From Cycas panzhihuaensis (Eukaryota; Cycadophyta): 64,000 bases of DNA. A program made the position numbers and the translations under genes. The DNA is taken from NCBI GenBank assembly GCA_023213395.1, contig CM041465.1, positions 98,525,741 to 98,589,740 of the forward strand, read 5' to 3'. Each line of letters opens with the position of its first letter. Position 1 is the stretch's first letter. The notes under the pieces are model-generated. The model saw only the letters and a program-made list of their open reading frames with translations, was not told the DNA's origin and did no database searches. Of this stretch, positions 1 through 11,270 are shown piece by piece.

Positions 1-1845
1 CGTTCCGTATCGCCGCCATAATTTGCCTATCCATTAAATCGCATCATTGCCTTTCATTACTCATTGTTGATTTATTGTATTTATTGCAGTTTAATGTATT
101 CATTTTACAAAGTTTCAAAAAAAGTTATTCAAGTTAATTAATAGTTCTTTAAGATTTGAGTCTGAAATTTTAAATTTTTTTGGATTTTTTAACTCGACGA
201 GCGAGTTCACCCTCTTGGCATTGGAGGTTTCTGTTTCCTGACTGGTCTTGGGTTCAATCCCAGCGTAGTCCATCCTCAGACACTTTTTTTAATAAGTGTT
301 TTTCAATTTTAAACTTTATTTTTTTTAAATTTTATTTTTCCATAGAGTTATTGGCGCTTTTGTGGCCATAACTTTCTGTTGGCTCACCGGTTTTAGACGA
401 AACCTACGCCATTAGATCAGAAATTTTCCGTACACTGATTTCGACTGGTCATAAGACCAATTTTGTGGCCATTTGACTTTGTTTCGAACATTTTAACATT
501 CACTTTCAAAATTTCAGCAGTTTTTGCATTTTTAACAAAATCAGTTTTAGAACTGGCTGTCATTTATTTCTGGTAAACTGTTTTGTGCTCAAATTTTCTC
601 TATAGCAGTCTAAGTTGTATAGACTCTAATACCCATTTTCTACTTTAATTTTTTGAGTTCATCTTCACTAATATTTTAATCGCTAACATAAGAAATTTAG
701 TTGTTTTTGCCTGTTTCTTGAACATTCTCCATAAAGACACTTGTTACATTTTTCACTATAACTTTTGCAATTTTTATCAGATTTCATTTCCGTCAGCTTC
801 GTTGGGAAGATGACTCATTTCTCTTCATTGTGATATATTTTTCCATATATTTTGACACATTTTTCTTATATTTCAAATCATTTAAAGTTGAGGTATTCTA
901 TTGGCCTAAATCTATTTTTTTTTTTTACACCTGTTTAATATATTTTTCAAAATTTTCAATTGGCAGAATATTAATTACTTCATCAATAATATTTGATCAT
1001 TTGTTCAACTTTTCTAAGGGTTAATTAGTATTTTTATGCAAATTTTGCCTACCCTGCTCCTGTTAGGCTCCACAAGGAGGTTCATATCTTTGCATTATTC
1101 AAAACGTGATTTATTGGTATCCATTTTCAAAACTGTTTGTTTTATTGGATTCACATCTCAGCAATCTACATATTGATAAAATTTTAAGCTATTCTGACCT
1201 TATTCAATATAGTTTTCAATTTGTTAAAGTTAAGCATATATATACATCCTAACAAGCTTGTCTTCTTTCAAAAATTGTAAAGAAAATTCTAGTTCATATT
1301 TCCTTGTTTACTTAAGTTTCTGCTTGATCTTTCTACAAGCACTTTACATTATTTTGAACAAGCATTTGTTTATAAGGCAATATATAAAAGTTGTTCTTAT
1401 ATAAAAAGGATTTTTTTTTACATTGAAGATTTATTATTCATTTGAGAAATTGGCATCTGTTTGAAAACTATTTATTCTCAAAAGTTTATTTCAAGTCTTG
1501 CATAAGTGAAAAGTTTTTTTAAGGTCGTTTTCAACGCATCATTACTTTCTTATTGATCATTATATTTTTGTATCAAAGTTGTTGAAAAATATCATCTTTC
1601 TTGCACTTATAAAAGGAAAATTACATTTTTTTTCAAAGGCATATTACATTTGTTTGAATGACATTATTTTTTTTTTGAAAAAAAGAAAAAATAGTTTTTT
1701 TTGTAAAAGTTTTTATTTCATCTTGCTTAGAGCATTTTTTTCTGTTATCAAAAGAAATTTTCTTTTTCTAAGTAAGACCACATTGCTAAATAGATTAGTT
1801 TTCACATTAAATAAGATAATTGAACCACACTTTTGAACCAAATTT
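1..1845. other. AT-rich sequence without a recognisable gene
   Basis: Long T- and A-runs, only short chance reading frames and no protein motif. By analogy with copia B, whose gag lies about 2 kb from its LTR, much of this stretch may be the 5' untranslated leader of copia A. A phrase near 390-412 (AAACCTACGCCATTAGAT) resembles one near 12794-12815 in the copia B leader. No sequence matching the copia A 3' LTR start (TGTTGGGAATAATCCC) occurs here, so its 5' LTR is outside the window or lost. Confidence 0.5.
190..285 (+). repeat. Possible tRNA-derived SINE head (Pol III A and B boxes)
   Basis: A B-box-like GGTTCAATCCC lies at about 249-259. An A-box-like TGGCATTGGAGG lies about 30 bases upstream, at about 217-228. 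This order and spacing fit the internal Pol III promoter of a tRNA or a tRNA-derived plant SINE. The rest does not fold into a tRNA: the T-stem is imperfect and no anticodon arm is evident, so it is not called as a tRNA gene. No clear poly-A or poly-T tail or target duplication was identified. A chance match remains possible. Confidence 0.3.
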
Positions 1846-2280
1846 CCGATTGCAAGGAGCAGTTAGGACCCCCTGGGTTACTCGCACACGCTAATCAGCC
1901 TACTCATATTGGATGAGGACAGCCATTAGCTATCAAGTGTATACGGTGGCAGGCTGAGGTGCAGAACCTTTTCATTTTATGGTGTTTGGAGACTAAGGCT
2001 AGACCTGGAGAGGGTGAGTACCTTTGGTTTGAGAACCTTCACCGCTAGATCTGTCGTTAGGCATAAATCCGGCGTAGGTGGACCAACAATTCAGGGGGGT
2101 GTCAAAGCCTTCTTAGCAGCCCACGTACTGAGGTATATAGAGCCTAGCGCTCCGTACCGGTATAAATGGTCCCTGTTTTGCCATCTGTAGGCAGGCCCCA
2201 TTGACAGAATAACAACCGAAGGTTGCCCCAGGAGAAACATAAACTTAGTGCCTAGTAGCCTTTCTAGGTCCTAATTCATT
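1846..2280 (+). other. Conserved copia leader block, copy A
   Basis: GC-richer block just upstream of the copia A gag start. It aligns by eye along its whole length with 13806-14270 upstream of the copia B gag. Shared phrases include GTTTGGAGAC, GGCATAAATCCGGCGTAGGTGG (GGCATAAGTCCAGCGTAGGTGG in B, each quoted here only to show the alignment) and GTACTGAGGTATATAGAGC. There is no long open frame, so it is conserved as nucleotide sequence. A role in RNA packaging, dimerisation or translation is inferred only. Confidence 0.6.
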
Positions 2281-2408
2281 TGTTCAAACTTTTGAAAACC
2301 TTGGGATATATATTTGGAAATAATTTCTTTCATTTAAGTTCTTTCAAATTTTTTACATTCAAATATTTTTTATTGTATTTATCACATTTTATACAACTTT
2401 AATTTAAA

Positions 2409-3500
2409 ATGACGTCTAGTTTTGGGAATATGATTATTCCTAAATTTGATGGAAATAATTTTCTTAACTGGAGTAGGAGGATAAAGCCCATCCTCATAAC
2501 AAATGAGATGTGGGATATAGTAAGAACCGGTTACAATGACTTAGGATCAAATCTAATCGACATCTTGAAAAAGCTACATACAAAGAAAATATCAAAAAAG
2601 ATAATGAAGCCTTAGCCCTTATTTTTTGTGCTTTGGAAGATCATGTTTTCCCACGAGTTAGTGAATCCATTAAGTCCAAAGAGGCTTGAGATACTTTACA
2701 GCTTATATAATGAAGGGGTCAGGTCCTCTAAACTACAAAACTTAAGAAGTAAGTTTGAAAATTTACGTATGATGCCTCATGAATCAATAACTGAATTTAT
2801 GACCAAGATTCAAGATATAGTTAACCAAATGAGGTCCCTTGGGGATACCTTAACCGAACAAAGAGTAGTTGAACGAATCCTTCGATGTGTAGGAGCGGTT
2901 AGACGTTTTGAAATGGTAGCTACTAGTATTAGTGTATCTAAGGACCTAAGTACCCTCAAAATAGAACAACTTACTGCTATGCTCATGTCCATAGAAGAGC
3001 AACAAGCTGCTAATGAAACCTTAGAACATGCCTTTGCTACAAAGGCCAACATTCAACCTAATCCTCAAGATGGCACTTCAAAACAAAACGAATCTCCTCT
3101 AAGGCGAAAAGATAAAAACCCTAGAAATGAAACTAGACAAAATCCTCCACGATACCAAGCTTCTCATAATAGACAAGGACGACCCCCACAACATGAAAAT
3201 TCTCCAAGACATTCGAACACTCAAAGAAACCCTAACCAACCAAGATAAGTTGAAAATCATTCTTGTTGTCCACATTATCATGGGAACCCACAACCTTCTA
3301 GAACACCTCAAAACTATCGTGACCAACCAAGAAATAATCATACCCAATTCTATGAGGAAAGGGGGAGACCTCTCAACTTTGATCACTCTCCACCAAGGAA
3401 TCAAAATCTTAGTTATGGAAAAAGAGATCAACTATATTGCACTTATTGTCGTAGAAATGGTCACACTGAAGATAAGTGTTTTTCAAAACATGGACCACCC
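2409..3500 (+). pseudogene. gag: Copia A gag (broken)
   Basis: Would encode the capsid/nucleocapsid protein that packages element RNA in cytoplasmic virus-like particles. The start MTSSFGNMIIPKFDGNNF at 2409 and the following NW..R and MWDIV residues match the N-terminus of copia gag (DUF4219/UBN2 type). The body continues at 2628-3248 after compensating frameshifts near 2600 and 2690. An in-frame TAA at 3246-3248 interrupts the basic, Asn/Pro/Arg-rich tail. The same frame resumes and holds a CCHC zinc knuckle, C-T-Y-C-x4-H-x4-C, at about 3437-3478. Gag and protease share frame, as in a single copia polyprotein. The domain identity is firm; non-function is clear. Confidence 0.8.
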
Positions 3501-4905
3501 TCTAGAGGACATGTGTCAAATACATCAGAATCTAAAATCAACAATAGGTCATTTCTATCTAGTTTTTCAGCCCTAGAAGAAGAAGACGATAGTTGGTACA
3601 TTGATTCCGGTTGTTTCACCCACATGACCCATAAAGAACAATTATTTCAAACTTTGGATATAAATAAGAAAGGGTCTATTATGTTTGGAGACAACACTTC
3701 TCACCAATTGATTGGAAAAGGTAACATTGCCTTATTGACTGATAGTGGTGAATATAAATATTTAAACGATGTTCTATATGTGCCTGCTTTAAGGAAAAAC
3801 TTACTATCAGTAGGACAGATGATGGGACAAGATTATAAAATAATTTTTGACAACGACGAATGCCTCATTAAAGACAAACAACAAAATGAAGCTATTGTTG
3901 CTAGGGGTATCATGACTAAAGATCGTTTATTTAAACTTTCTATCACCCCCTCAGATACATATGCCCTTAGAACCACAAATACTATGGATAGTGACCTATG
4001 ACATCGACGTTTCGGTCACCTTAATCATACCAGTTTAGCCCTTATGAAAAGATTAGATATGGTTAATGGCTTGCCCCCTATTGATGTTAATAAAGAGTTG
4101 TGTGAGGGATGCCTTCTTGGAAAACACCATAGAGAAAGTTTTCCAGATTTTAGCCATCGCATCCGCCTCTTCAACTCGTATATAAATATTTGTGGCCCAA
4201 TGGCCACTCCTCAAGCGGTGCTAAATATTTCCTTACATTTATTGATGACTTTACAAGAAAGACTTGGGTGTTCTTTCTCAAATACAAATCTTATGCATTC
4301 GACCACTTTGTTGACTTCAAAACCTTCGTTGAGTGACAAAGTGGATATCATATCCTCTCCTTAAGATGAGATAATGGGGGAGAATTTACCTCTAATATCT
4401 TCAAGGATTACTGTATCAAACATGGGATTAGGCGACAACATACCAACCCCTACACCCCACAACAAAATGGTGTAGCTGAAAGGAAAACAACTATCGTAGA
4501 AATGGCACGTATGCTTAAAGATAAAACTTAGGCCATGAATTTTGGGTCAAGTATCCATACCGCAGTCTACTTACTTAATCGATGTTCCACAAAAGCCGTT
4601 AGGGGGAAGACACCAGAAAAAGCATGGACAGGTTATAAACCTAGTATCCGTCACCTTAAGGTATTTGGCTGTTTAGCCTATGCCCATGTCCCTTACTAAA
4701 GAAGAACCAAATTAGATGATCATAGTGTAAAATGTATCTTTATTGGATATAGTGAATCATCAAAATCTTACAAAGTTTATGATCCCAAATCTCGAAAAGT
4801 TATACTGAGTAGGGACGTCAAATTTCAAGAAGACACCTACTATCAAAATAATCACGAACAACAGAAGGACATTACTATTAAGTTTAATGCATCAAATACA
4901 TCCAA
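3501..4905 (+). pseudogene. pol: Copia A protease and integrase (broken)
   Basis: The aspartic protease site is seen as WYIDSGCFTHM at about 3597-3630, with Asp-Ser-Gly kept. The frame is open to a TGA at 3999-4001 that replaces the Trp of the usual LWHRRFGH start of the GAG-pre-integrase region. The zinc-binding CEGCLLGK follows near 4105. In the integrase core the first catalytic position reads I-N-I-C-G-P, so Asp is replaced by Asn. The second lies in a R-stop-D-N-G-G-E-F context near 4366. The third, in QQNGVAERK near 4465-4490, is kept. There are further stops near 4530 and 4697 and a frame disruption near 4160-4230. In a live element these enzymes process the polyprotein and insert the cDNA. 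Confidence 0.8.
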
Positions 4906-4909
4906 ATAT

Positions 4910-6709
4910 GTGCCACCTATGTGGAGAAATTCTCCGGAAACCGCTAGGGAAACAACATCATCTCAACAACCATCACAACCTCTAACCAAATGGGTTCAAC
5001 GCAATCATGACTTAGGAAATATATTAGATAACAATCGAAGATCTACACGTTCACACAAAGTTAACTTTGCTCTAATGAGTAAGTTACTTGAAAGTCATGA
5101 GCCTCAAACCTTTGGTGAGGCTAATCAACATGAGTGCTGGCAAAAAGCCATGCAAGAGGAATATAAATCTATCGTTAAAAATGACACTTGGGAACTTGTA
5201 GACTTACCACCAAGGAAGAAAGCCATTGGAACCAAATGGGTTTATAAGACTAAGTTCCACTCTGATGGATCAATTGATAAATATAAAGCTCGTTTAGTTG
5301 CCAAAGGATATGCCCAAAGAGAAGGCATAGACTATACCGAAACATTTGCCCCAGTTGCTAGAATGGAATCAGTTCGCATGATAATAAGTTTAGCTACCCA
5401 AATGGGTTGGCCTGTTTATCAAATGGATGTCAAAAGTGCTTTCTTAAATGGTTATATCCAAGAAGATATCTATGTCTCTCAACCCCTCGGTTTTGAAGTT
5501 AGGGGGGAAGAAAACAAAGTGTATAAATTAAAGAAAGCGTTATATGGTCTAAAACAAGCACCTAAGGCTTGGTATTCCCATATAGACACATATCTTAAAG
5601 ATCAAGGGTTTGAAAGATCTCAAGCAGATCCAAACCTATACACCAAAATTAAAGGAAATTTGATATTGATCGTAGGACTTTACGTAGACGACTTAATTTA
5701 TACTGGAAATGACTCCCAACTTTTAAGTCAATTTAAAGAAGCAATGTGTAAGGAATTTGAAATGACAGACTTAGGCCTTATGCACTACTTCCTAGGATTG
5801 GAAGTGTGGCAAGACAAACAAAGAATATTTATATCTCAACGTAAATATATATTAGACCTTCTACAAAGATTTAATATGACAAACTGTAAACCATTATCAA
5901 TACCAGCAGAAATTGGAATTAAACTGTCTAAGACGGATGACTCAACTTCAGTTGATCCCACTCACTATAGACAACTGATTGGTAGCCTACTTTATTTAAC
6001 CTCTACTCGACCTGATATAACATATTCTGTAAGTGTTGTATCTAGATTTATGCAGGATCCAAATACATCTCACTGGCAAGCTGCTAAAAGAATCCTCAGA
6101 TACCTTAAAGGGACTTCAGACTTTGGGTTATACTACAAACCTACATCCGAGTTTCAGTTAATTGGTTATACTGATTCGATTGACAATGGTGATATTGATG
6201 ATAGAAAATCTACTTCCGGTTATGCATTTAGTATGGGATCAGCAGTATTAGCTTGGAGTACAAAGAAACAAAATACCGTTTCCTTATCCACACCAAGGTA
6301 ATATAAAGCCGCAGTGTTAGGAGCTTGTGAATCAATCTGGTTAAGAAGACTCTTACAGGATTTTCAAATTAAACAGCAAGGTCCCACTAAAATTTGGTGT
6401 GACAATCAGAGCGCTATTCAAATGACAAAAAATCCAGTATTCTATGGCAGAACAAAGCACATTGAAACTCAATACCACTTCATTCAGGAACTTGTACAAG
6501 CAGAAGAGATAGAGTTGACTTATTATAGCACCGAAGATCAAACAACGGATATTTTTACAAAGGCCTTGGGGAAAATCAAGTTTGAGAAATTCAGAGATGA
6601 TTTAGGAGTCATACACATTGGGCTTATGGGGGAGAATGTTGGGAATAATCCCAATGTATGTGCACTAGAGCGCTTAGGGCCCCTCAAAGCCGCCTTTGAG
6701 GGCCCCTAG
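4910..6709 (+). pseudogene. pol: Copia A reverse transcriptase-RNase H (one stop)
   Basis: A long frame of 463 codons, then one TAA at 6299-6301, then the same frame to 6709. RT landmarks in order: [21 protein letters not shown] near 5285-5360, FLNG near 5440, LYGLKQAP near 5545, and catalytic LYVDDLIY near 5680-5700. RNase H landmarks: [14 protein letters not shown] near 6175-6225, then the usual SLSTAEAEYKA in which the stop has replaced the Glu codon, then WCDNQSAIQM and the C-terminal TDIFTKAL. This is the best preserved gene of the left part. Apart from the stop, both domains look full length for a copia element. Copying element RNA into DNA is the family role. Confidence 0.9.
6626..6636 (+). 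other. Polypurine tract of copia A
   Basis: The purine run TGGGGGAGAA sits directly before a TGTTGGG start, the normal place for plus-strand DNA priming in an LTR element. Confidence 0.7.
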
Positions 6710-6975
6710 GGCACCTTGAGCTATTCAATAGCCGCCCGGACCGACCACTCATGTGAGGTACGTATCACCGTTATTTATTTTTAATATTTTTTCAAACTAA
6801 CCTTAATTGTTGTGCAGCTAGGGTGATGGCGCCCGACGCCTCCCCGAATTCTCTATTTAAGGGTTGGGAATACCTCCCTGGTGTTTATTAACACCGCCAC
6901 TCTATTGGAAATTGCCGTTGTACTCAAGATGAGAATGTCGTGATGTCCTGCTCTGCTCCTCCGGCTCCATCACAA
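6637..6975 (+). repeat. Copia A 3' LTR (end uncertain)
   Basis: Starts TGTTGGGAATAATCCC right after the polypurine tract and is notably GC-richer than its surroundings. A TATTTAAGG near 6851 could be the promoter TATA box. The right end is not defined: by about 6978 the sequence reads as a Ty3/gypsy RT relic, so the LTR must end or be cut before that. No second copy of this LTR exists in the window to fix its borders. Confidence 0.55.
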
Positions 6976-6977
6976 AG

Positions 6978-7769
6978 TCCTATTACTCATGGCATTGAAC
7001 TACAACCTAGAGCAACATTACCTATTGCTAATTATATGGGACATCAATATTAGAAATTATGGAAATTAAAAATCAACTTGAAAAACTTATCCACAAATGA
7101 TATATACAACTCTGAACTCGTCACCTTAAGGATCTCTCATAGTATTGATGCCAAAGAAAGATGGTTCTTAGCATGTGTGTATAAATTATCGAGCTTTAGA
7201 TGTAAAAATGACTAAAAATACATATCCCCTACCATGCATTGAGAATCTATTAGATCAACTCTAAGAGGGGAAAATATTTCAATAAAATTAACTTAAAATT
7301 AAGATATCACCAAATTTAAGAATAAGAAGAAGATACTTAGAAAATACCATTCAAAATAATGCAAAAACTTTATTAATGGTTTGTGATGTTATTTGGATTA
7401 TTGATACTCCATACCACATTTATCAGCCTCATGAATTATGTTCTATGTCTATATTTAGATGGATTTATATGAATATCTCTTGATGACATTTTCATCATTA
7501 GTAATTCTTAGCTAAAAATATAAGCAATATATAAAGGTAATGTCACAACTATTATAAGACCATAAATTGTAAGACAATATGAAGAAGTGTGACTTTGCCA
7601 TGAAGTCCTTAATATATCTAATATTTGTACTAGACTGTAAATGGGTTATATATAGAACCAACAAAAACCAAAACTATTCAAGATTGACTAGTAAAAATAA
7701 GTGTTACCAATCATAGAAGCTTCCCAGGTATCAATGAATACTTAAGAAAGTTCATCTACAAGAATGCTG
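6978..7769 (+). pseudogene. Ancient Ty3/gypsy reverse transcriptase relic
   Basis: Three-frame reading recovers the ordered blocks of a Ty3/gypsy RT with many frameshifts and stops. HGIELQPRATLP lies near 6990, then MEIKNQLEKLI. MPKKDGS-stop followed by NYRALDVKMTKNTYPLP lies near 7150-7235. PCIENLLDQL, then GYHQIRI-like residues, follow near 7235-7320. A degraded LDD.F.IS.S lies near 7480, and TNHRSFPGINEYLRKFIYKNAV near 7707-7767 matches the conserved RSFLG..NYYRRFI block. RT activity is long gone. The family is distinct from the Tat elements further right, whose RT motifs differ. This is probably the oldest insertion I can identify, and copia A appears to end against it. Confidence 0.7.
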
Positions 7770-8063
7770 TGTTAGAATTAATGTTCATATGTGGATAATT
7801 TAATGTTGAGTAATCAAGTTTCATGTTAAGTATTATGGGAGTTATGAAAGTCCTCAATAAACCTATGACATGTGTCATGGTAGTTATGAGTCCTATTTTA
7901 GACCATTATTGATTATGTATATATATTATAACTAAGGTTGTATATTTTATAGGAAGGAGATTCAATCTTAATGAATGAAAATAGTTTTAATGGTAGCCTA
8001 ATTCTACCTAACATATGTCATCTATTGCATTGGTATTTAATTCCTTTCAATCTTAAATTAACA
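7770..8063 (+). repeat. Copia-type LTR (short), followed by a primer site
   Basis: Begins TGTTAGAATTAATG and ends TTAAATTAACA, with TG...CA borders. It directly precedes a methionine-type primer binding site, which makes it a 5' LTR. It is AT-rich, 294 bases long and contains TATA-like TGTATATATAT near 7916. No matching 3' LTR was found in the window, so it is either a truncated element or a remnant. Confidence 0.55.
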
Positions 8064-8066
8064 TAT

Positions 8067-8078
8067 GATATCAGAGCT
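8067..8078 (+). other. Primer binding site, initiator-Met type
   Basis: TGATATCAGAGC differs at one base from TGGTATCAGAGC, the standard copia site complementary to the 3' end of initiator tRNA-Met. It lies 3 bases after the LTR end. Confidence 0.6.
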
Positions 8079-9690
8079 AATTTTTTACATGTTGATAATT
8101 AATTTTTCATCTATAATGTTGGAGCCAACTGGTTTATAGGTTGATGAGTTCAAAATTTTGTCAGTTTACTTTAGAGTTTAGCTTATTAAGCTATGGGATT
8201 ATTTATAGGTGAGTGTTAAAATAATAAAAAAAATACCTTAAGGGATGAAGGACAATCTAATTAGGGTAAACCAAACAAACTTGATATACTAGAAACCATC
8301 ATGGAAGGAAATAATCCCCTCTTCTCCACTTGGTGGTTAGAGAACTTAGTTTAAGAGACATAGTGACCTTAAAAAGATTCTAATATCTAGATGTTAAATA
8401 TGCAAATAATGCAAGCAATGGTTGAGCTTAAAGGTTATTAATATCCCCCTAAATAAAAGGTTTCTAGTAATAGGAAACATGTTTTAATTAGGTGAATTAG
8501 ACTAACCAAATAGAAAATTAGGAGACATCAGAGGAGAAATAGATTGCAACAATGGTAGAGATAGAGAAGCTGGTGAACGAGAATAGCCTACAAAAGTACA
8601 ATTAGGAGAGGAAATTTGTAAAGGATTAGCCTTGCATAGGTATCCCCAATGCCCACAGGGAGAACCATTATGATTGTTACTACTCCCCTTATAATATATA
8701 GGGATTAAATCATCATAGATAAATGCTCCATCAAATAAAGGACCCAATGCATAATAAAAGGGCAACCTATCATAGGAACTACCCAGAGAATTTCTTAACA
8801 AAGAGGCTTGAAATGAGCTTTTAGAAGTAATATTAAGCGACTATGGTACTCTCAATAATAGGTGTAATTACTTATGGTATGAGCAAAAGCCTATTCAAGA
8901 TAAGATTACATCTCCTAATAATGAATGACATATTAGATAGAGTAGATAAATATATCTTATCTTAGTCTATTAGTCTAAGTTGTAGAGCACTATAATATCA
9001 ACATTGCCTTCATTAACATGCCTAACATATAAATACTATACATAAAATATGAATGTCTATAAAATATTATGAAGACAATTGAATAGAGAAGATGCCTATA
9101 CCCATAGCATGAACAAAGATCAAAGATTTAAATCAATTTGATCAATTGAAGTGAATAAGCAAAAATTTAATTGATATGATGCTAAATACAGACAAAAATC
9201 TACTGCCAATAAACTTAGGCTTAAATTTTTTTATTTTTTATAATGTTTGTAATATATTAAATTATTTTTCAAATTTTATTTCAAGTTTGATAAGCCCCTT
9301 AGATCATTAGCCCCTAGTCACATTAAGAAAAAAAAGGCTATGCCATTTTTTGGCTCATAGGGAAGTTATTTGTAAAAATAAAAAGTACTTTTATATAGTA
9401 ATTTTTTGTACTCTACATGATGAACATGATCACATGATGAGATTTTAGATCCCAATGTGGCATCTGATGATTTTAATATTTTACTAACACTTTGTGAAGT
9501 GACCTAGGATCCCACATAAGCCTAATCTTAATAAAATTGATGTACGTTATCTAAGAGCTATTTAATACCTAAAGTGCTATAGTTGTTGTGCATTCTTTTA
9601 TTACTTTTTAACATTAAAATGAGTAGAATATGCTTGTAATGTAACTCCATCTTTATAAGTAGAAGGAGGCACTAGAATCAAAGGATTAAG
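8079..9690. other. AT-rich sequence, nothing recognised
   Basis: If the LTR and primer site at 7770-8078 are real, the first part should be leader and gag of that element, but I find no gag motif. A 99-codon minus-strand frame at 8502-8801 has biased, low-complexity content and no known motif. The rest has scattered stops in all frames. Confidence 0.5.
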
Positions 9691-10015
9691 TGTTGGTGTT
9701 AACCATTAAGTTTTGTGCATAAGCCAGTAAGTCCTCTACTATTATATAAGGTTGTTAAGGCCACTAATAGGATTGTTTAGGAGAGACCCTCTCTTGTTTA
9801 TTTAAGGGTCAAAGATTACTTGTAAAGGGTTGTTGATTCATTTTTATTCTTAAGATAAAGGTACTTCAATAGTCCTTTTATGCTCATTTATTTTCATTGT
9901 GACTTTTGTGAGAGTTATTCTATAGTGTCAATTCTTATAAGTTAATAAAAGTGATGCATCTATTCTCCCATCTCTATTGGCATATTATATGTGAGGATAT
10001 TCTTAGGTAGATACA
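9691..10015 (+). repeat. Possible solo or partial LTR
   Basis: Starts TGTTGGTGTTAACC and ends near TAGATACA. It contains TATATAAGG and TATTTAAGG motifs, and is followed at 10023-10034 by TAGTATCAAAGT, a weak match to the initiator-Met primer site (3 of 12 bases differ). The features and order fit a 325-base LTR, but without a second copy the call rests on pattern alone. Confidence 0.35.
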
Positions 10016-10034
10016 CTATAAGTAGTATCAAAGT

Positions 10035-10849
10035 GAGGTTTGGAAACCCTACAGAGGTATTTGGGAGCCAAAAAAGGAACTTCTTTTTTTCCTCTTAGTG
10101 ACACTCATAACCTTGCCAAAAAAGAAAACTTTCAGTTTTTATTTTAATTATTTTAGTTTTGTTCTAATGATAGATAATGTTACTTGGTAGCTACCCTTTC
10201 TATCCTCTCCCTCATTTTTCTTGGGTAGATAACTTTACTTGACCACTACTTATCTTAGATATATAAAGACCCTATGCTAAGGGTTTATAAATATCATGAG
10301 GATATGTCAGTTTGGGCAAAGTGCATTATGACTTTTTTATCTTGACATGAAGGACTTTGGTTAATTCTATTGAAATAGGCCTTAAATAGAACTCAACTAT
10401 GGAATCAAACCTCCATGTACCTTTGGGTATATCAAAGGACCCTTAGAGGATTCCTCTACTTTACTTAGAATAGGAAATCAATCAAATGCTAAAGTCTTGT
10501 ATTATAGTGATTCATAATTAGCACCATGAAGTTACCTATCCTAAACCTCTATATAGGGGTTTATCAACAAGCCTACAAGACCAAGTACTATTGTGTTAGA
10601 GTTTAGGAGGTTTACTTTAATTCAACATCCATCTCTTGAGAAGAAACTGAGACTATTAAATATCATTGAAAGCATAACACTATAAGGAAAGGAAAATGCC
10701 ATAAATTTCTCAATATTTATTAGAATAAAAAATGGCCTGAATAGTTGAACTCACAGCTAAAAAATATAAAAAAATAAAATTGACAAAATAATAATGCACA
10801 AATGGAATAATAACAACTACCACTAGGATCATAATGGTACCCTTAAGGT
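10035..10849. other. AT-rich sequence, nothing recognised
   Basis: No open frame of note, no LTR borders and no conserved motif on either strand. Confidence 0.5.
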
Positions 10850-11042
10850 ATCTTAACTTATATTAAGACCATAAGAACCTTGTTACATCAATATGTTAAT
10901 ATGATATATTGAGTGTGTATTTATAATACACAACTTGGTTATGCGTGGGAGCCACCATAAATACCAACATCATAATAAAATTAACTTTATAACTATGTAT
11001 TACCACTTTACCTTGTGAAGTATGAACCAAGCTATTCTAACA
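10850..11042 (-). repeat. LTR start of a minus-strand copia relic
   Basis: Read on the minus strand, TGTTAGAATAGCTTGG follows a purine tract (ATTATGGGGGAG at 11043-11054). The LTR contains TATAAATACACACTC (about 10915-10929 on the plus strand) as a likely TATA region. The far (left) border is not defined and is placed near 10850 only from the expected distance beyond the TATA box. Confidence 0.5.
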
Positions 11043-11270
11043 CTCCCCCATAATGCACATTTGAAAACATAGATGTTGCTTTGAATTTACAATGCTTGAT
11101 CTTCAGAAATATCTTAAAAATGATATCTAGAATTTGGCCTTCAATTTGATCTTCATCTTTTCTTTATTATATCAATTGTTGAATGTAGTAATGATGCTTG
11201 ATCTTGATATACTTCATTCTTCTTTGTAAAACTAAGTTTTTCATCATCTATATAGTATTTTGATTATCAT
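11043..11270 (-). pseudogene. Copia RNase H C-terminal relic (minus strand)
   Basis: On the minus strand the sequence reads DNQNTI-stop-MMKNLVLQRR, then MKYIKIKHHY. This matches the copia RNase H end, where the usual motifs are DNQS.I...KNPVFH.RTKHI....H. Further on, EDQI.....DI..K plus VHYGGVL lead into the purine tract and LTR at 11042. Several indels and stops make it plainly dead. The further-left LTR and purine tract agree in strand and order. Upstream protein parts (11271-11928) are not recognisable. Confidence 0.6.

Larger units (their letters stand above)
1846..6975 (+). mobile_element. Ty1/copia retrotransposon A (decayed, 5' LTR not seen)
   Basis: Order of parts on the plus strand: leader, gag with zinc knuckle, protease, integrase, reverse transcriptase, RNase H, polypurine tract, start of 3' LTR. 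Integrase before RT is the copia order. The element carries several in-frame stops and at least two gag frameshifts, so it cannot act on its own. Its right part runs into an older Ty3/gypsy relic near 6978, which probably marks the insertion target. The 5' LTR is not visible and no target duplication can be tested. Confidence 0.85.

Noticed and set aside
249-259. tRNA gene call from the T-loop-like GGTTCAATCCC
   Set aside because: No acceptor or anticodon stem could be built. Only a Pol III promoter-like pair is supported.
8502-8801. 99-codon open frame on the minus strand
   Set aside because: Biased Ser/Pro/Leu content, no motif, AT-rich decayed surroundings. It is within the length expected by chance.
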